A stretch of DNA of 64,000 nucleotides, taken from positions 1,401,419 through 1,465,418 of the forward strand of contig CM007320.1 in the NCBI GenBank assembly GCA_000333855.2, given 5' to 3'. The notes under the pieces were generated by a model. The model saw nothing but the letters and a program-made list of their open reading frames with translations. It did not search any database and was not told the DNA's origin. Shown piece by piece: positions 11,515-20,967 of the stretch. Source of the DNA: Endotrypanum monterogeii (lineage: Eukaryota; Euglenozoa; Kinetoplastea; Trypanosomatida; Trypanosomatidae). Each line of letters opens with the position of its first letter. The stretch's first letter is position 1. Both the position numbers and the translations under genes were made by a program.

Positions 11515-11998
11515 TTTTCCCGACGTTCATTGTGGCGTTGAGCGTGCGTCGGGTCCCATACACGCGGAGACCTGTTGCAGGCGCATTGCACAGCACACAA
11601 CAGTTGCAGGCATGCGCCGCAGCGATGCGGACACCGTCTTCTCAGCACATTCTCTGCGCCTCATACTCGACCTATCCCTGTTCCACAGGTCGCCGTCCAT
11701 GTGGCGTGTCTCTGATGGGTGGTGAGTCAGGCTGCCCCGCCAGTAGGCAGGCGCGGGCTGGGTGCAGTGCACTTGAGCCACGCTGAGCCCATGACTCATC
11801 CCCTGGGTGCTGCAGGCGTGCCCGCTGCCGCGTGCGGCTGTGACCCTCGCTGCGCCGAGCGGTATATCTGTCCCAGTCGGTACCCGCAGTGGTCTGGCCT
11901 TGGCAGGAGAAGATGGGGGGCAGCGCTGCTGCATGATACGCTAGCTACTGTGGTCCTTTGGTCACTGCGCCCTCATTCTGAGGTCTGAAGCGTTGTCA
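11515..11998 (+). repeat. Interspersed repeat copy A (~484 bp, full length)
   Basis: GC-rich element running from about the CCCGACGTTCATTG end to the GAAGCGTTGTCA end. It matches copy B (13744-14226, opposite orientation) at nearly every base over the full length, and copies C and D over most of theirs. It lies in the presumed 3' UTR of the membrane protein gene and is antisense to that transcript. No terminal inverted repeats, poly-A tail or target-site duplication is visible. It could be a SIDER-type retroposon remnant, but such elements are usually divergent and these copies are not. Confidence 0.85.
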
Positions 11999-12364
11999 TA
12001 AATCGGGTGGAGAGCAAAGAGAAAAGACAACGAGCCGATTATCACTTTTGAAAACCACAGAGTGAGCCTCACAGCGCCAGCTATGGAAACGGGGAAAAGG
12101 AGGACTGCAGAGCCGGCGAAACGTAGCGTAACAGCAAGAGAACGCCGAGCAGACACTCGGGAAGAAGCCGTCACTCGCTTCGACCCCCACCGCCAAAACA
12201 ACAAAAAGAGGAGAGCCGAAATGCACATATAAAGTGTGTTGGGCCAAGGAAAGTAAAGGGGAAGAGAGTGGCTTACGACAGCACAAGACTGCTTCTTCGA
12301 AGAGCACTTCGTGCGCCACAACGAAAAAAAAAACTCGAGTACAGCTTCATTAAATGTGGCGATG
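11999..12364. other. Short intergenic stretch
   Basis: Between repeat copy A and the stop codon of the membrane protein gene. Open frames here are continuations of shadow frames from the flanking gene. No independent gene seen. Confidence 0.5.
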
Positions 12365-13213
12365 TTAGCCGTGTGGTGGGGAAGAGTACAACGCCCTCCA
12401 CGATGTCTCTGCCCTCGCTCTTGCAGCAAGGTTCGAAAAACTTTCGGAGGAGTCAACGCTGCCGACGGTTGCCGGCAGCTTGACATCACCGGAGTGGGAT
12501 CCATGTAGCTGGGCGATTGGCTCATGTGAACACTGCGAGGCAAAAATGTTTTCCTGCACATTTCCACCGTTGTGATTGGCATCGCTTTGGCCCGCCTCGC
12601 GTCGCTGTTGCGGAGACGACTCACACCTGTTCGGCCCTAGGAATCCCAATGGCTGCGATGTTTGAGAGTTCGACGTGGTAGGCACAGCACACGCGCTCAT
12701 GAGTTGACTCATCATGAGTTGCTTGCGGAGCTGCATCTCCAGCTGTGCGGATCGCCATTGTTGGAGAGCAGCAGCATCTTGTATCTGTTGTAGCCGCAGT
12801 TGCTCTTGGAGTAACGCAGACTCTTGTACAGCTTCCGTTGCAGGACTGTTTACAGACCGCTTTTCTTTTGCACAACGAAACCTCTTCACCAAGCAGCAAA
12901 CTACGAGAAGAACGCATGCCACAACCAACCCAGATACCAGACCAACAATGAGCAATATCTTCTTTGCATCCAACGCCTGGAACGTGAGAGATGTACCGTT
13001 GGGAAGCTCCGGTATTGAAGCACGACTGTTGCAATAGGTGAAAAGAACGCTAAAATAATCCTGGTGTATCAGGTCAGTGGACCAACCAGGGTCGCAGGTA
13101 CAACTGAGCGTAGACTCGTTCCAGTGTCCATGATTGCAATTCACAGAGAAGCGTCCAGAGTTCGCTGATTCCGACACGTCAACGGAGTGCGTAGGTATAA
13201 AGGGTCGCATCAT
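12365..13213 (-). CDS. Single-pass membrane protein with Cys-rich (EGF-like) ectodomain (282 aa from first ATG)
   Basis: From the first in-frame ATG (13213) the protein reads MMRPFIPTHSVDVS. A short Cys-rich segment follows (CNHGHWNESTLSCTCDPGW, about residues 27-45) with the C-x(n)-C-x-C-x-PGW pattern of EGF-like folds and an N-glycosylation sequon (NES). A strong membrane segment (ILLIVGLVSGLVVACVLLVV, about residues 86-105) is followed by basic residues KRFRCAKEKR, then a cytoplasmic Gln-rich, coiled-coil-prone region and a Ser-rich tail. This is type I topology, yet the ATG start leaves no signal peptide; one is readable just upstream behind a GTG (13270-13268). The gene lies between inverted repeat copies A and B. 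Ligand and role unknown. Confidence 0.75.
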   Translation of the reverse strand: MMRPFIPTHSVDVSESANSGRFSVNCNHGHWNESTLSCTCDPGWSTDLIHQDYFSVLFTYCNSRASIPELPNGTSLTFQALDAKKILLIVGLVSGLVVACVLLVVCCLVKRFRCAKEKRSVNSPATEAVQESALLQEQLRLQQIQDAAALQQWRSAQLEMQLRKQLMMSQLMSACAVPTTSNSQTSQPLGFLGPNRCESSPQQRREAGQSDANHNGGNVQENIFASQCSHEPIAQLHGSHSGDVKLPATVGSVDSSESFSNLAARARAETSWRALYSSPPHG

Positions 13214-13743
13214 ATTCAGCTCTGAAGAAGGCGCAGTAAGTGCAAATAGCAGGCAACTCCCCAAGCGCACTGAATGGAAAAAAAAACCACTACGAAGAAT
13301 TTCGAACAGCAACGTTTTAAAAAAAACTGTTTGGAGAAAAGGATGGTGACTGCAAACGAATGTCTGTCAAGTAGCACTGAAACAGAAAGGAGTAAAAGGC
13401 TCCACTCAGCTGACAACGAGCGGAACCAAGGTGCGCAACAAACGTGTGCAGAGAAAAAAAAAAAAAACAGAGGGAACCATGTGCAGCGAAGGTCAAATTG
13501 AAACAGCAGAAACATCAACAGAGCAGTGCAAGACCTCAGTTCGCACAGAATCATCCCAAGGTGCCGCGAGACTTCTCGACAGCAGCTATTTGACAGCAGG
13601 ACTGCTTGTTTCAGGGACTGTAGAGCGGCACAAAGAGAAACAGAGGCCGATAAAAATAGCCCAAAAAGGCCACCTCAGACGCTTTCCGTGCCAACTATTA
13701 TTTCACAGGTCTCCGTTGACATTAGTTATTCTTTGCGTCTTTG

Positions 13744-14226
13744 TGACAACGCTTCAGACCTCAGAATGAGGGCGCAGTGACCAAAGGACCACAGTAGCTA
13801 GCGTATCATGCAGCAGCGCTGCCCCCCATCTTCTCCTGCCAAGGCCAGACCACTGCGGGTACCGACTGGGACAGATATACCGCTCGGCGCAGCGAGGGTC
13901 ACAGCCGCACGCGGCAGCGGGCACGCCTGCAGCACCCAGGGGATGAGTCATGGGCTCAGCGTGGCTCAAGTGCACTGCACCCAGCCCGCGCCTGCCTACT
14001 GGCGGGGCAGCCTGACTCACCACCCATCAGAGACACGCCACATGGACGGCGACCTGTGGAACAGGGATAGGTCGAGTATGAGGCGCAGAGAATGTGCTGA
14101 GAAGACGGTGTCCGCATCGCTGCGGCGCATGCCTGCAACTGTTGTGTGCTGTGCAATGCGCCTGCAACAGGTCTCCGCGTGTATGGGACCCGACGCACGC
14201 TCAACGCCACAATGAACGTCGGGAAA
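13744..14226 (-). repeat. Interspersed repeat copy B (~483 bp, full length)
   Basis: Reverse complement of copy A with near-complete identity, bounded by TGACAACGCTTCAG on the left and AACGTCGGGAAAA on the right. It starts about 530 bp upstream of the membrane protein ATG and ends about 50 bp from the stop codon of the J-like gene, so it should lie in that gene's 3' UTR in sense orientation. An open frame of 135 codons crosses it but is shared only because the copies are near-identical. Confidence 0.88.
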
Positions 14227-14276
14227 ACACTCTTAACCAAGGAGAAGAGAGCTGGTGTATCAGTCTTGATAACAGT

Positions 14277-14642
14277 CTACGCTGTTTCGCCTTGAATAGT
14301 GGCGGCTCGCATCTCCAGGACGCGTGTACGGGACTCCAGCCCCTGTAGTTCGGCGTAATCCTTATGGATTCCTCGTTGAAGATCTTTAAAAGACGATGCC
14401 TCCTTCTCACGCAGTTGCGCGTCTGCGAGACGCACTTTGGCGCTGTCAAGTTTTGCCTTCGCCTGCATTGCGAGTTTGTTCCGAAAAAGTTTTTTGAATA
14501 GGGCCGCCTTTGCCTCGTATTGTTCGAATACCATCTCTTTTGTGCAGTTGCTGGGATTCAACTCCAGTACCTCGAAACTGTTCTGGCAAGCGAGAATTCT
14601 TTCCGCCTCTCGTGTCGCTTCATCAGTAATGATCAGTGCCAT
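14277..14642 (-). CDS. Degenerate J-domain-like protein (121 aa)
   Basis: I start at the ATG at 14642 (MALIITDEATREAERILACQ) because the transcript strand just upstream has a pyrimidine tract, TAG and a second CAG close to the ATG; the frame is open further upstream but without another ATG. The segment FEVLELNPSNCTKEMVFEQY (about residues 24-43) resembles helices I-II of a J domain ('lgl...a.....i...Y...a...hPD'), but the HPD tripeptide needed to stimulate Hsp70 is absent. The rest is a long charged helix (KAKLDSAKVRLADAQLREKE) likely to form a coiled coil. It may be a J-like scaffold rather than an active co-chaperone. Confidence 0.75.
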   Translation of the reverse strand: MALIITDEATREAERILACQNSFEVLELNPSNCTKEMVFEQYEAKAALFKKLFRNKLAMQAKAKLDSAKVRLADAQLREKEASSFKDLQRGIHKDYAELQGLESRTRVLEMRAATIQGETA

Positions 14643-15176
14643 CAGCTGCAATAATCTAAAAAGGAAAGAAAATGTTCGATCATGAAAGACATACAATTGA
14701 GGGAAACTCTAGACTCAGCTTTTTGTTGTTGTTTGGCTGAAAAGAGAGAGAAGGATAGGGGAAAGCGCTAATGCGTGGCACGCGAGCAGTGAGGACTTGA
14801 GGAATAGGGGAGAGGAGGAACAGAACCCCTTCAAGGGAAGTGACAAACCGCCACTACTGGGTATGCGAAGTTGGGCGTACATCAGGGCACTTCGAAAACG
14901 TGCACAAATCTCTAAAAATGGAGCGACTAATTTACACCTGCAACTTTCGGAGAAAGGGATGTATCCTCTCAAGCAATGTCACCAAGGAACTCGGTTGCGC
15001 TGTTTGTTGCAGATGGCGCATTGGCCCCACAGTACTTTTTTGTTTCCTCCTCATAGATGGCGAAAAGCATCGACTGAGGAATCAAAGATAGGAAGCATCT
15101 CGAGAATCGTTGATTTAAAATACGAGCAGCGCAATCCAACGCAGAGCGACTGCCGACTGCATGAGCAGGCCGCGCC
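14643..15176. other. Intergenic region
   Basis: Between the J-like gene and the WD40 gene. Some short frames on both strands, none with family character. Presumably the WD40 3' UTR and the J-like 5' UTR. Confidence 0.5.
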
Positions 15177-16358
15177 TCAGCAAAGCATACTATTTAGATC
15201 GTCAGCAGGAATCAAGTCCATGCCTAGGAGAGAACCCAAGTAAAGCTGAAGCTTTTTTGTGTAGCTCGTTCTGTTTGTACGCGGATCGACTACCCACTGC
15301 ACAACAGTGCCGTCAGTGGAGCACGCAGCAATAACAATCACAGACGAGACAGGTGGTGCGGTCAAAATACAGATTGAGTTGAAAATATTCATAAAAGAGA
15401 AGCAGCGGCGACGTGTTACGAATTCCTTGCAAACAAAGTATGTCTTCGGGTTAGCGACGTTCGTGAGCGCAATAGTTTCATCCTCCGATGCACTGGCGAG
15501 CCACTGTGAATCATCAGTAAATTTTCCCGCCGTGGGGGTGCAATCGTGGGCATTCGTGATGAGTGTCATCGGCTGAAGACGAAGGACATCCTCTCCGACG
15601 GCGCGAGTTGTGTTGTCTGAGCGTGGACAATAGAGCGCAATGAATGCTGCTCCGCTGGAAATGGCCATGAGGCCGCTGTAAAAACTCACCTCGAAGAGTT
15701 GAATGCCCTCCCCTAGTGAGTAATCTATCCGTGAAATGAGAGAGCCAGCCAGAACATCCCACTGACATATGACCCCGTCATCACCTGCGCTGAAAAGCTG
15801 TAGCGCGGGTGACCTGCCACGCGCAAATTTGACGAACCTGACCCAATCTGTGTGACCAGCCAAGTGGTGAAGAGGCTTCAAATCGGATGACCATACTGTA
15901 ACTAAGGCCGTGCCACTTCCCGTCGCGATGTACCTGCCGTCAGGTGTGCAAGAAATACCAAGTATGTTCTGTGCGTAGCTACGAAAATCAGATTCCTCTG
16001 TAACTATCGGGTTTTTCCCCTCAAGGTAAAAGATGCCGTCTGAGCTGCAAAGAAGCGTACCTCCGGGCGTCACGGTCACACCCGAAATCTCTTTTGTTGA
16101 TTCATTTGGGATGGTGCAGGTGGGCCACAGTGCGTTGCCTTCGCAACTGATAGTCTGAACCCCATCACGAGAGACGGTGACGAGCGACTCTGTAGAAAAC
16201 ATGTAATGTGCGATTAAAGAAAGCCGAATAGAATCCAGTTGTCGGTGCAGCAGAAGGGAGCAGAGAAACTGCCTCGATGCGAAAGATGGAGTGGGCTTTT
16301 CCCGAAGTGCTGCGCCTCGCTGCGTGTAGCGGTTGACAGTTTCGATGAGCTCCTGCAT
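15177..16358 (-). CDS. WD40-repeat protein (393 aa)
   Basis: The ATG at 16358 gives MQELIETVNRYTQRGAALRE. Several WD40-type blades are visible: DGVQTISCEGNALWPTC, then DGRYIATGSGTALVTVWSSD, LAGHTDWVRFVKFARGRS with FSAGDDGVICQWDVL, DDSQWLASASEDETIAL and AACSTDGTVVQWVVD. The GH...W.D spacing is clear in the central blades and weaker at the ends, so a six- or seven-bladed propeller is likely. It would act as a protein-interaction platform; the complex cannot be named. The N-terminal ~50 residues are helical. The transcript strand has a TTACTCATAG acceptor about 20 bases upstream of the ATG. Confidence 0.88.
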   Translation of the reverse strand: MQELIETVNRYTQRGAALREKPTPSFASRQFLCSLLLHRQLDSIRLSLIAHYMFSTESLVTVSRDGVQTISCEGNALWPTCTIPNESTKEISGVTVTPGGTLLCSSDGIFYLEGKNPIVTEESDFRSYAQNILGISCTPDGRYIATGSGTALVTVWSSDLKPLHHLAGHTDWVRFVKFARGRSPALQLFSAGDDGVICQWDVLAGSLISRIDYSLGEGIQLFEVSFYSGLMAISSGAAFIALYCPRSDNTTRAVGEDVLRLQPMTLITNAHDCTPTAGKFTDDSQWLASASEDETIALTNVANPKTYFVCKEFVTRRRCFSFMNIFNSICILTAPPVSSVIVIAACSTDGTVVQWVVDPRTNRTSYTKKLQLYLGSLLGMDLIPADDLNSMLC

Positions 16359-16858
16359 GTCTCTAGTGCTTCCTATGAGTAAGAAAATGTAGTATTGTGT
16401 CAGTCAACTCACGCCGAACTGTTTCCTTTTACCTCTGCCTCTTGGCATGCAGCCACAAAGGCACCTTTGCCGGTATATATATATACAACCATTATGAAAA
16501 GGTTGTTTTGTGAAGATGGGAGGGTCCAAAGACGGAGATGAAGATGCGTCAATAGGGCATAAGGAAGGGAAAAAAAATGTTCTCAGGGGGCTCAAGAGCG
16601 AAGAAGCATAGCAAGCAGCTGCGCTCGCACACACAACAAAAGAAATCACGTCAACAGAAGTGCGGCGGTAAAAAAAAAAAACATTCATCACTATCAACAC
16701 AATTGCTTTTCATATATTTTGGAGGTGGCGTTTGACAAGAAGGATTGTGCCCATGCCCGGTTGGTGTTCTAAGTTGGGTGGAGTGTGGGGGTTACGAATG
16801 CTCGGCCAAAAAATGTGAACAACACAGCATAACTTCCTCGAAAGCACCACGAAAACTC
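16359..16858. other. Intergenic region
   Basis: Short TA run near 16476, several A-runs and no supported gene. Contains the 5' flank of the WD40 gene and the 3' UTR of the next minus-strand gene. Confidence 0.5.
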
Positions 16859-17455
16859 TCACTTCCAAAAAAACAGGCGCTTCATCAGCGGCTTTGGATT
16901 AGTACTCTCACCTGTGACAGGCAGATTGCTTTCCGGCTTTGAAGGTGCTGGAATGTCCATAATCTTGCGCTCCTGGAGAGCAACGTAGGGCTTATATCTT
17001 GTCTTGTCCTTCTCCGGTTGTGGGAGATTGAACTCCCTAATCACTGCCGGGTCTGTGATTTTCCATCCATACACCGGACACGGCTCGCCAGTCAAATAAG
17101 GATGAGTACTAGGGTTTGGGGGCTTGCCGCCTCGGAAATAAAGCTTATTCCCGCTTTTGTGCCACACACCCTGAATCATCATATTCAGAACACGCGGGAT
17201 TTCGTTGGGGTTGCGCCGTAGGTTGCCGCGAAGCTTTGAGAGCGGGTGTGTGCGATTCAGTCCGATGCCGAACCCGGTTCCATCAGCTCCTTGATCCATC
17301 CAAGCAGGCCACTTATTTTCACGGAGCATATGCTTCGTCTTGTCGAAGCGTCCTCGATCTTGATCATATGGAGTGTCATGGAACGGTTTGGTGAAGGGAT
17401 AGACTGAGGGTGCATTGTGAAACACGGCCCCTCGCGGCCCTGTTGACCTCAGCAT
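16859..17455 (-). CDS. Probable mitochondrial protein, family not recognised (198 aa)
   Basis: The frame extends upstream into a pyrimidine tract that translates as Phe/Leu. A CAG acceptor at the end of that tract (about 17462) and the first ATG after it (17455) set the start at MLRSTGPRGAVFHNAPSVYP, a basic, acid-free N-terminus suited to mitochondrial import. The body is rich in Pro, Gly, Arg and aromatic residues (RGGKPPNPSTHPYLTG, KITDPAVIREFNLPQPEK), the style of many trypanosomatid mitoribosomal or respiratory-complex accessory proteins. That assignment is inference from composition only; no named domain is visible. Repeat copy C starts about 100 bp upstream of the ATG. Confidence 0.75.
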   Translation of the reverse strand: MLRSTGPRGAVFHNAPSVYPFTKPFHDTPYDQDRGRFDKTKHMLRENKWPAWMDQGADGTGFGIGLNRTHPLSKLRGNLRRNPNEIPRVLNMMIQGVWHKSGNKLYFRGGKPPNPSTHPYLTGEPCPVYGWKITDPAVIREFNLPQPEKDKTRYKPYVALQERKIMDIPAPSKPESNLPVTGESTNPKPLMKRLFFWK

Positions 17456-17556
17456 CACTAAGCTGCCAAGAGGTAATAAATAGCAGATTTGTAAAAAAAA
17501 GGGAAGTAGCAAATAAAAAAATATCATAATAGCTCCTTCCTCATTTGCTCTGTTCA

Positions 17557-17983
17557 TGACAACGCTTCAGACCTCAGAATGAGGGCGCAGTGACCAAAGG
17601 ACCACAGTAGCTAGCGTATCATGCAGCAGCGCTGCCCCCCATCTTCTCCTGTCAAGGCCAGACCACTGCGGGTACCGACTGGGACAGATATACCGCTCGG
17701 CGCAGCGAGGGTCACAGCCGCACGCGGCAGCGGGCACGCCTGCAGCACCCAGGGGATGAGTCATGGGCTCAGCGTGGCTCAAGTGCACTGCACCCAGCCC
17801 GCGCCTGCCTACTGGCGGGGCAGCCTGACTCACCACCCATCAGAGACACGCCACATGGACGGCGACCTGTGGAACAGGGATAGGTCGAGTATGAGGCGCA
17901 GAGAATGTGCTGAGAAGACGGTGTCCGCATCGCTGCGGCGCATGCCTGCAACTGTTGTGTGCTGTGCAATGCGCCTGCAACAG
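17557..17983 (-). repeat. Interspersed repeat copy C (~427 bp, 5'-truncated)
   Basis: Same orientation as copy B and nearly identical to it; I see a single clear C-to-T change at about 17652. It shares the TGACAACGCTTCAG end but stops at GCGCCTGCAACAG, lacking about 55 bp present in A and B. It lies downstream of the tectonic-like gene, in its probable 3' UTR. Confidence 0.88.
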
Positions 17984-18245
17984 TTATCTGTGTGAGTAAA
18001 TGAGGTTCTTTTATTTGTCGGTGAAAAGAAATTGAACGCGTAATTAGCGACTGATGGAAGATGGCATAAAAAAACTTTATACTGCCATACATCATTCCTG
18101 GGTCGTGCAAGTCCGGGATTCCAGCACCCTTTGCGGCGGTCCAAAAAGAAACCATAAAATTCGCTCGTACTTGTTTTCTATTTTTTTTTTGACATAAAAT
18201 GATATTGAAGCAAAAAAAAAAAAATTGTATAGAGCCACTTAGAAT

Positions 18246-20000
18246 TTACAGCGCGTAGGGAGAGCGAAACGGATAGAAAATACTATCGTCGAGACGCGGC
18301 AGTATTCGCGGGGCAACAACTCGGCGCATAACAGTTTCTTGCGAGTTCGGCCTATATCTGGAAAAGCTCACCCTGAATAGAATCTGCTGTAGGGAAAGAG
18401 CGGCTTCTGTAAAATCTGTCTCATTCCATATTCGAAGAGTTCCTACAATAGGTGATGCAAATGCACCAACTATGATGTCCTGTGCATTATACTCAACACC
18501 GGCGCGCGCAATCACAAACTGGTAGTGTAAGCCTACAGTAATATTTTCGCATTGACGAGTGTACGCATCGTAGATGCCTGGAGAAGTTGTCAGAGCCTGA
18601 GACAATCCACTTATAGGAATCCAGCTAGTTGTGTCGTTTGTAAGGGCATCATTGGTAACGGCTACTCGATCCAAGATAGTCACTGTGCCGCTTTCTGTGC
18701 CAAGCAAATTAGTGAGGAGGTCCCGAGTACCAGATCTGCAAACATTCTGCAATTCGAGTTCGTTCATCGAAACCAAACACCCACTACTAAGAATTGAATA
18801 TAGAAAGCTAGCACGTTTCCACTGATTCCTACCGCAAAGCCTACCACCCGCCGGTACGGCAAATCCACTTTCGCGCTCAGAGATTGCATTTTTTCCTTCG
18901 CGGATCAGAAATGTTCCTGCACGAACTTTGTTGCCTGGAATATATCCCGGAACCCCTGCAAAAATATTAGCCGGAACAGTTGTATTTTCGTCAGTAAACA
19001 AAGACTGGAAAGAAAGCACAGTGTACTGTGACAAGCCAATATTTCTCAGTGTGATGTTTATCACGGCACCGGTTAACCGACCGCTTATTGTTGATGAATA
19101 TGAAAAGTGAGCGCGGAGAGCGACAATCGCATTATTGCAATTTTCTCCATCGGAAATTGTTGCGTAAGTATTCGGCGCTGGAATTACGCTGGGATCAAGA
19201 GTCTCCAATAACTCGCCAGAGGCATCGTGAAGATTTAAAGTGATGGGCACAAAATCGAGGGCACTACTGCTGTATCCTAACGTGGGCTGTAGGAATAGAT
19301 TCTCATATTTTGCAACCGGGAACAACAAACACATTTGAGCGCCGTTTAGTGTACAAGTGGTGCCTTGAATAGAATCCAGAAAGCCTATGCTTCGTCCGAT
19401 CGTTCTGCACGAACCATCGCCTGTAGTGGTCGGTAGTTGGAAAACGCCAGTACGGCGGTAAAAAAATTGTTCATTTAAATTCACATATTTTGCAGCCCTC
19501 AAAGGATCGCCTACAGTGTATGGCTGACTCGCACTCACCGTTGTAGTAACTTTAGGGGGCAGTGAAGGCTTCTGAACATTTGTGGGGATTTTGAAATACC
19601 GATAGAGCTCGCTGGGATGATTTGTCCGAATAACGCATACCGCGTTGTAGCCTAGTCCTTTATTTTCTATGTAAGTAGCATCTATGTTATTAATTCTTTT
19701 CAAAGAGGTTGCCCTGTCACTCGGATAACAGTAGTCTAAATATGGCGAACTATGCGTTTCAGGAAGGCAACTTAAAAAGGCTGCTCGTGTAGCAGGGGAG
19801 CAATCCTCATCGCAGCAACATAGAGGATCGCAAATACCTCGAGTAACATCACAACCACATTCACCTAAATACGGAGAATTTAGATTTCGAGGTGGCGGCG
19901 GATTGTTGGGAACGTTGTCCCAGTCTATGTCTACCTCTCCTGCTGGATACGCAAATGCCGAAGTAGCAAGAAGAAGAAGACACAAGAAACCCTGCAGCAT
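18246..20000 (-). CDS. Tectonic-family protein (ciliary transition zone), 584 aa
   Basis: The ATG at 20000 gives a textbook signal peptide (MLQGFLCLLLLATSAFAYPA, cleavage near residue 17). Residues ~48-67 hold the Cys-dense signature CGCDVTRGICDPLCCCDEDC, the hallmark of tectonic proteins (DUF1619). The rest is a long beta-rich ectodomain with several sequons (NIT, NTT, NDT, NET) and scattered cysteines. Tectonics are secreted or membrane-tethered parts of the MKS/B9 complex that gates the cilium; trypanosomatids have a flagellar transition zone, so the role fits. No strong C-terminal membrane segment is visible. Codon use is clearly more A/T-rich than in the ribosomal genes downstream. The acceptor is probably the CACAG a few bases before the ATG. 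Confidence 0.82.
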   Translation of the reverse strand: MLQGFLCLLLLATSAFAYPAGEVDIDWDNVPNNPPPPRNLNSPYLGECGCDVTRGICDPLCCCDEDCSPATRAAFLSCLPETHSSPYLDYCYPSDRATSLKRINNIDATYIENKGLGYNAVCVIRTNHPSELYRYFKIPTNVQKPSLPPKVTTTVSASQPYTVGDPLRAAKYVNLNEQFFYRRTGVFQLPTTTGDGSCRTIGRSIGFLDSIQGTTCTLNGAQMCLLFPVAKYENLFLQPTLGYSSSALDFVPITLNLHDASGELLETLDPSVIPAPNTYATISDGENCNNAIVALRAHFSYSSTISGRLTGAVINITLRNIGLSQYTVLSFQSLFTDENTTVPANIFAGVPGYIPGNKVRAGTFLIREGKNAISERESGFAVPAGGRLCGRNQWKRASFLYSILSSGCLVSMNELELQNVCRSGTRDLLTNLLGTESGTVTILDRVAVTNDALTNDTTSWIPISGLSQALTTSPGIYDAYTRQCENITVGLHYQFVIARAGVEYNAQDIIVGAFASPIVGTLRIWNETDFTEAALSLQQILFRVSFSRYRPNSQETVMRRVVAPRILPRLDDSIFYPFRSPYAL

Positions 20001-20301
20001 TACAGCTGTGTGATTATTGGTCGAGAAAAACACAAACTGTAGGAGGTGAGAAAATTGATGAAGAGGTCAGCTATTACATTTGATCCCCGAGTTCTAGAGA
20101 CAAAATTTGTACTTGAAATAAATTCAATTACTACAGACACTGTAGAGTATGGCTAACATTTTTGATTAAGGAAGTTATGTCTGTTGTTTACAGAATTGCT
20201 TTCAAGAACGATAGAAATATTTTTCTAGTGTTCAATCATTTTATCACTATTATTATTTTTTTCGATCCCTAGAGTTTCTCGATATAGATTGTAAAAGCCT
20301 G
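20001..20301. other. AT-rich intergenic stretch
   Basis: About 300 bp, strongly AT-rich, no gene. Holds the tectonic 5' flank and the Nudix 3' UTR. Confidence 0.6.
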
Positions 20302-20967
20302 CTAAACGCTCCATGCTAGAGCTTCCATAAAGGTGTACAGTTTCGCGTCAACGATTGCGCGCCAACCTTTTTCCGCGTACTGTCTCACCACATCCGAAAC
20401 AGCTTTTGCAGCGGCTTTCGGATTCGAAATGGGAATCATGAAGACCTCAATGTCTTCTTCATCCTCAAGATGTTGTACGGGTTTCTGATTTTCTGGGCGA
20501 TCACCGTCGATGTGAAGGCGCACTAATACGCAACACGAATCCGTTAAACCGGGCTCCGTAGACAGCGGAGGTGAAATGGACACAATGCCAGATTCTTCTA
20601 CCACAAATCCAGTTTCTTCATATAATTCACGAATAGCAGCTAAGCCAGCGCCCTCATTTTCATCTACTAAACCTGCTGGGAATTCAATGCAAATGGCATC
20701 CAATGGAGGACGATATTGTGCAACGACAACAATGTGCCTCTCATTTTTTTTTTCTACCACAGCACAAATTTCCACCGCGTCGACGGGAATAGCTGCAGGG
20801 GATCGTTCGGATACACTTAGGGGCGTCGATCGAGTAGCCCTTTGCACCATTTCCCATTTTCGATCTTGTTTGGCATCACTCTCGCTGGTGTACGAAAGAG
20901 AACAAAGACGTGTATATTTTAGCCCACTGATAACCTCAAGGCCTGTTCGGACGTAAGAATGCTTCAT
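20302..20967 (-). CDS. Nudix hydrolase, ADP-ribose/ADP-sugar pyrophosphatase type (221 aa)
   Basis: The frame is open to 21000 but starts there with GTG; the first ATG is at 20967 (MKHSYVRTGLEVISG). The Nudix box is complete: Gly-Leu-Val-Asp-Glu-Asn-Glu, then seven residues, then RELYEETGF, at about residues 113-135. Before it the strand VAQYRPPLDAICIEFPAG, with the Y-R-P and E-x-P-A-G motifs, is typical of the NUDT5/ADP-ribose pyrophosphatase group, which splits ADP-ribose into AMP and ribose-5-phosphate to limit free ADP-ribose. The N-terminal ~45 residues are Ser/Arg-rich and might be a targeting extension. It is the first gene of the minus-strand array. Confidence 0.9.
   Translation of the reverse strand: MKHSYVRTGLEVISGLKYTRLCSLSYTSESDAKQDRKWEMVQRATRSTPLSVSERSPAAIPVDAVEICAVVEKKNERHIVVVAQYRPPLDAICIEFPAGLVDENEGAGLAAIRELYEETGFVVEESGIVSISPPLSTEPGLTDSCCVLVRLHIDGDRPENQKPVQHLEDEEDIEVFMIPISNPKAAAKAVSDVVRQYAEKGWRAIVDAKLYTFMEALAWSV

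Noticed and set aside
11962..12624. 220-codon minus-strand frame overlapping the membrane protein gene
   Set aside because: It overlaps the better-supported frame at 12365-13213 in another register and runs into repeat copy A; no domain or signal.
13808..14215. 135-codon frame inside repeat copies A and B, and an 89-codon frame on the other strand
   Set aside because: Preserved only because the copies are nearly identical; low-quality composition, truncated in copy C, and no family likeness.
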